From: Oceanithermus desulfurans
GTDB lineage: Bacteria > Deinococcota > Deinococci > Deinococcales > Marinithermaceae
Reading direction: 5' to 3'
Assembly: GCF_014201675.1 (NCBI RefSeq)
Contig: NZ_JACHEZ010000007.1
Span: forward strand, 62,001 to 126,000
DNA: 64,000 nucleotides
Each line of letters begins with the position of its first letter. Position 1 is the first letter of the stretch. Shown piece after piece: positions 62,720-64,000 of the stretch. The notes beneath the pieces were generated by a model. It ran no database searches. It had not been told where the DNA came from and worked only from the letters and a program-made list of their open reading frames with translations. Both the position numbers and the translations under genes were made by a program.

Positions 62720-63849
62720 CGGCGGATCAACCTCCAGCCCACGAAGGCGAAGAGCAGGTTGGCCAGCCAGGCCGCGAGCGCCGGCGGCAGCATCCCCAAC
62801 CCCCCCATCGAGCGGGCGAGCAGGAAGACCAGGTAGTAGCCCACCGCGATCATCACGCTCATTCCCATCGAGAGGCCGGGGCTGCGCCCGTAGTAGACGG
62901 CGAAGGGGAGCGAGATGAGCACGAGCACGACGTTGGCCAGCGGCAGCGCCAGCTTCGAGTGGAAGGCGAGCCCGGCGTCGGTGCGGTCCTTGGGGGCGAG
63001 GTCGGGGTCGGTGTAGCGCCGCCAGGCCTCGCTCAGGCTCAGGGTGTCGGCCGCGAGCGGGTCGGCGAAGTTGGCCAGCGCCTCGTCGCGGCTGAGGCCG
63101 ACCTTGATCGTGGTGCTGGCCTCCTCGTTGCGCGGCACGCTGACGTTCTTGAAGACCTGCTGCAGCCGGGCGGGCAGCTGGGCGTCGTCGGCGCTTAGGA
63201 GGCCGTCGATGGCCGCGTAGTCCACGGTGTAGATGCGGTAGCCGGTGAGCTTCAGGTCGCGCCCCTGATAGACGCCGCGGTCGGCGAAGATCACCGTGAC
63301 CTGGCGGCCCTTCCACAGCTGCAGGCGCACGTCCTTCATCGCCCGGTGGGCCCAGTCGTACCCGGAAAAGAAGAGCTCGACGCCGTTCCCCAGGGGCACG
63401 GTCTTGCCGCGCAGGCGGATCAGGCCGTGACCCGGGGTGGTGAGCTCGTCGTACCAGTAGCCGCGCACCCGGGCGTTGCTCTCGGGCACCACGCTCTCCG
63501 AGAGGTAGAGCGAGAAGCCCGCGAGCAGGAAGCCCACGAGCAGCACCGGCCGCAAAAGCCGCACCAGCGAGACCCCGCCCGCCTGGGTGGCCAGGACGGC
63601 CCCTTCGGTGGCCATGCGTCCGAAGGGGATGACCACGGCCGAGACGACGGCCATGGGCAGCACCTGCACGAGCACCCCGGGCACGTGGTAACCCAGCCAG
63701 GTCAGCACCTTGAGCAGCGGCGTGCCGTCGAGCCAGCGGCTGCCCACGTAGAAGAAGCCGAACAGGAAGACCGCCACGTAGAGCAGAGCCGAGACCAACA
63801 GGACCGGCACCACCTCCCGCAGGATGTAGCGGTCGAGGATCGTGAACAT
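62716..63849 (-). CDS. LptF/LptG-family permease
   Basis: A 377-residue inner-membrane protein of the YjgP/YjgQ family, which with the ATPase LptB lifts lipopolysaccharide-like lipids towards the outer membrane. Three spans at each end flank a periplasmic beta-jellyroll (about residues 130-285). The start FTILDRYILREVVPVLLVSALLYV and the GRMATEGAVLATQAGGVSLVRLLRPVL coupling loop are typical. It sits with glycolipid and glycan genes and could move the glycolipid made by its neighbour (inference). ATG abuts the fabZ stop (TAGATG). Confidence 0.9.
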   Translation of the reverse strand: MFTILDRYILREVVPVLLVSALLYVAVFLFGFFYVGSRWLDGTPLLKVLTWLGYHVPGVLVQVLPMAVVSAVVIPFGRMATEGAVLATQAGGVSLVRLLRPVLLVGFLLAGFSLYLSESVVPESNARVRGYWYDELTTPGHGLIRLRGKTVPLGNGVELFFSGYDWAHRAMKDVRLQLWKGRQVTVIFADRGVYQGRDLKLTGYRIYTVDYAAIDGLLSADDAQLPARLQQVFKNVSVPRNEEASTTIKVGLSRDEALANFADPLAADTLSLSEAWRRYTDPDLAPKDRTDAGLAFHSKLALPLANVVLVLISLPFAVYYGRSPGLSMGMSVMIAVGYYLVFLLARSMGGLGMLPPALAAWLANLLFAFVGWRLIRR

Positions 63850-64000
63850 CTAGCGGCTCCGCACGACGAAGGTCAGCTTGGCGCGCGCCACCTCTTCGCC
63901 CGCGACCCGGGCGCTCACCTCCGACTTGCCGAGGCCGCGGCGGTAGCGCAGCGTGCCCTCGAGGATCAGGGTGTCCCCGGGGGTGACGGGCTTGAGGAAG
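63850..64000 (-). CDS. fabZ: 3-hydroxyacyl-ACP dehydratase FabZ (C-terminal part)
   Basis: The last 49 residues of a hotdog-fold protein run out of the window: FLKPVTPGDTLILEGTLRYRRGLGKSEVSARVAGEEVARAKLTFVV. This matches the end of FabZ, which dehydrates 3-hydroxyacyl-ACP in fatty-acid synthesis. The active-site His lies beyond the window. Its stop abuts the LptF/G start, so lipid synthesis, export and glycosylation genes form one operon. Confidence 0.75.
   Translation of the reverse strand, partial: FLKPVTPGDTLILEGTLRYRRGLGKSEVSARVAGEEVARAKLTFVVRSR

Overview
The window is high-GC DNA with the marks of the Deinococcota, most likely a Thermaceae genome such as Oceanithermus or a relative. The aspartate aminotransferase reads very like the Thermus thermophilus enzyme. 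PriA lacks a normal Walker A, as reported for Deinococcus radiodurans PriA. Many genes have a TANNNT -10 box exactly six bases before an ATG or GTG, which points to leaderless mRNAs. The species is an inference.

From 1 to 17.1 kb the content is chromosomal housekeeping: a frameshifted EVE-domain gene, a Crp/Fnr regulator, tRNA-Val, trxB under a CsoR/CstR-like palindrome, a Glu-Glu-Gln tRNA operon, a DUF2267 gene, an acyl-CoA ligase, an AI-2E-type membrane protein behind a catalytically degenerate M23 protein, rpmB and lspA. An orphan histidine kinase follows, with two secreted-protein genes whose promoters carry matching three-copy 11-bp direct repeats. Then come aspC, a two-gene ABC exporter, an aldo/keto reductase, ndk and a FetB-like permease. 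REP-like palindromes fill 15.7-16.4 kb.

From 17.1 to 21.65 kb a compositionally foreign cassette ends on the priA stop codon. It encodes a cytosine-5 methyltransferase, a UvrD-type helicase with a C-terminal Fe-S PD-(D/E)XK nuclease domain, and a Vsr endonuclease. The outer genes are AT-rich while the helicase is GC-richer, so the cassette is a mosaic.

From 21.65 to 33.3 kb the host genes are priA, an Asp/Glu racemase with an MFS carrier, a LysM-M23 peptidase with a thioesterase, two lipoproteins, a second MFS carrier, an enolase-superfamily enzyme with a P-loop kinase-like protein, and hemQ.

From 33.2 to 53.5 kb lies the main discovery: a 20-kb defence island between two perfect 87-bp direct repeats, each being the 3' end of hemQ. 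Insertion there left an intact hemQ on the left and an orphan hemQ tail on the right. Every recognised gene in it points left. In transcription order they are a SNF2 helicase, a giant adenine methyltransferase, DarT, DarG, an Xre-ImmA regulator, a PIN protein, HigB, HigA, an HTH-SecB fusion chaperone, a DEAD-DUF1998-Vsr-like helicase-nuclease, and a RelE-UvrD fusion. I see no integrase.

From 53.5 to 64 kb the host genes are a sugar operon (BtpA-like, FGGY kinase, SDR), two tRNA-Ser genes, an S4 protein, a methyltransferase, a KaiC-like ATPase and a cell-envelope group: an O-antigen-ligase-like protein, then fabZ (cut by the window edge), an LptF/G permease, a glycosyltransferase and a polysaccharide deacetylase in one overlapping run.
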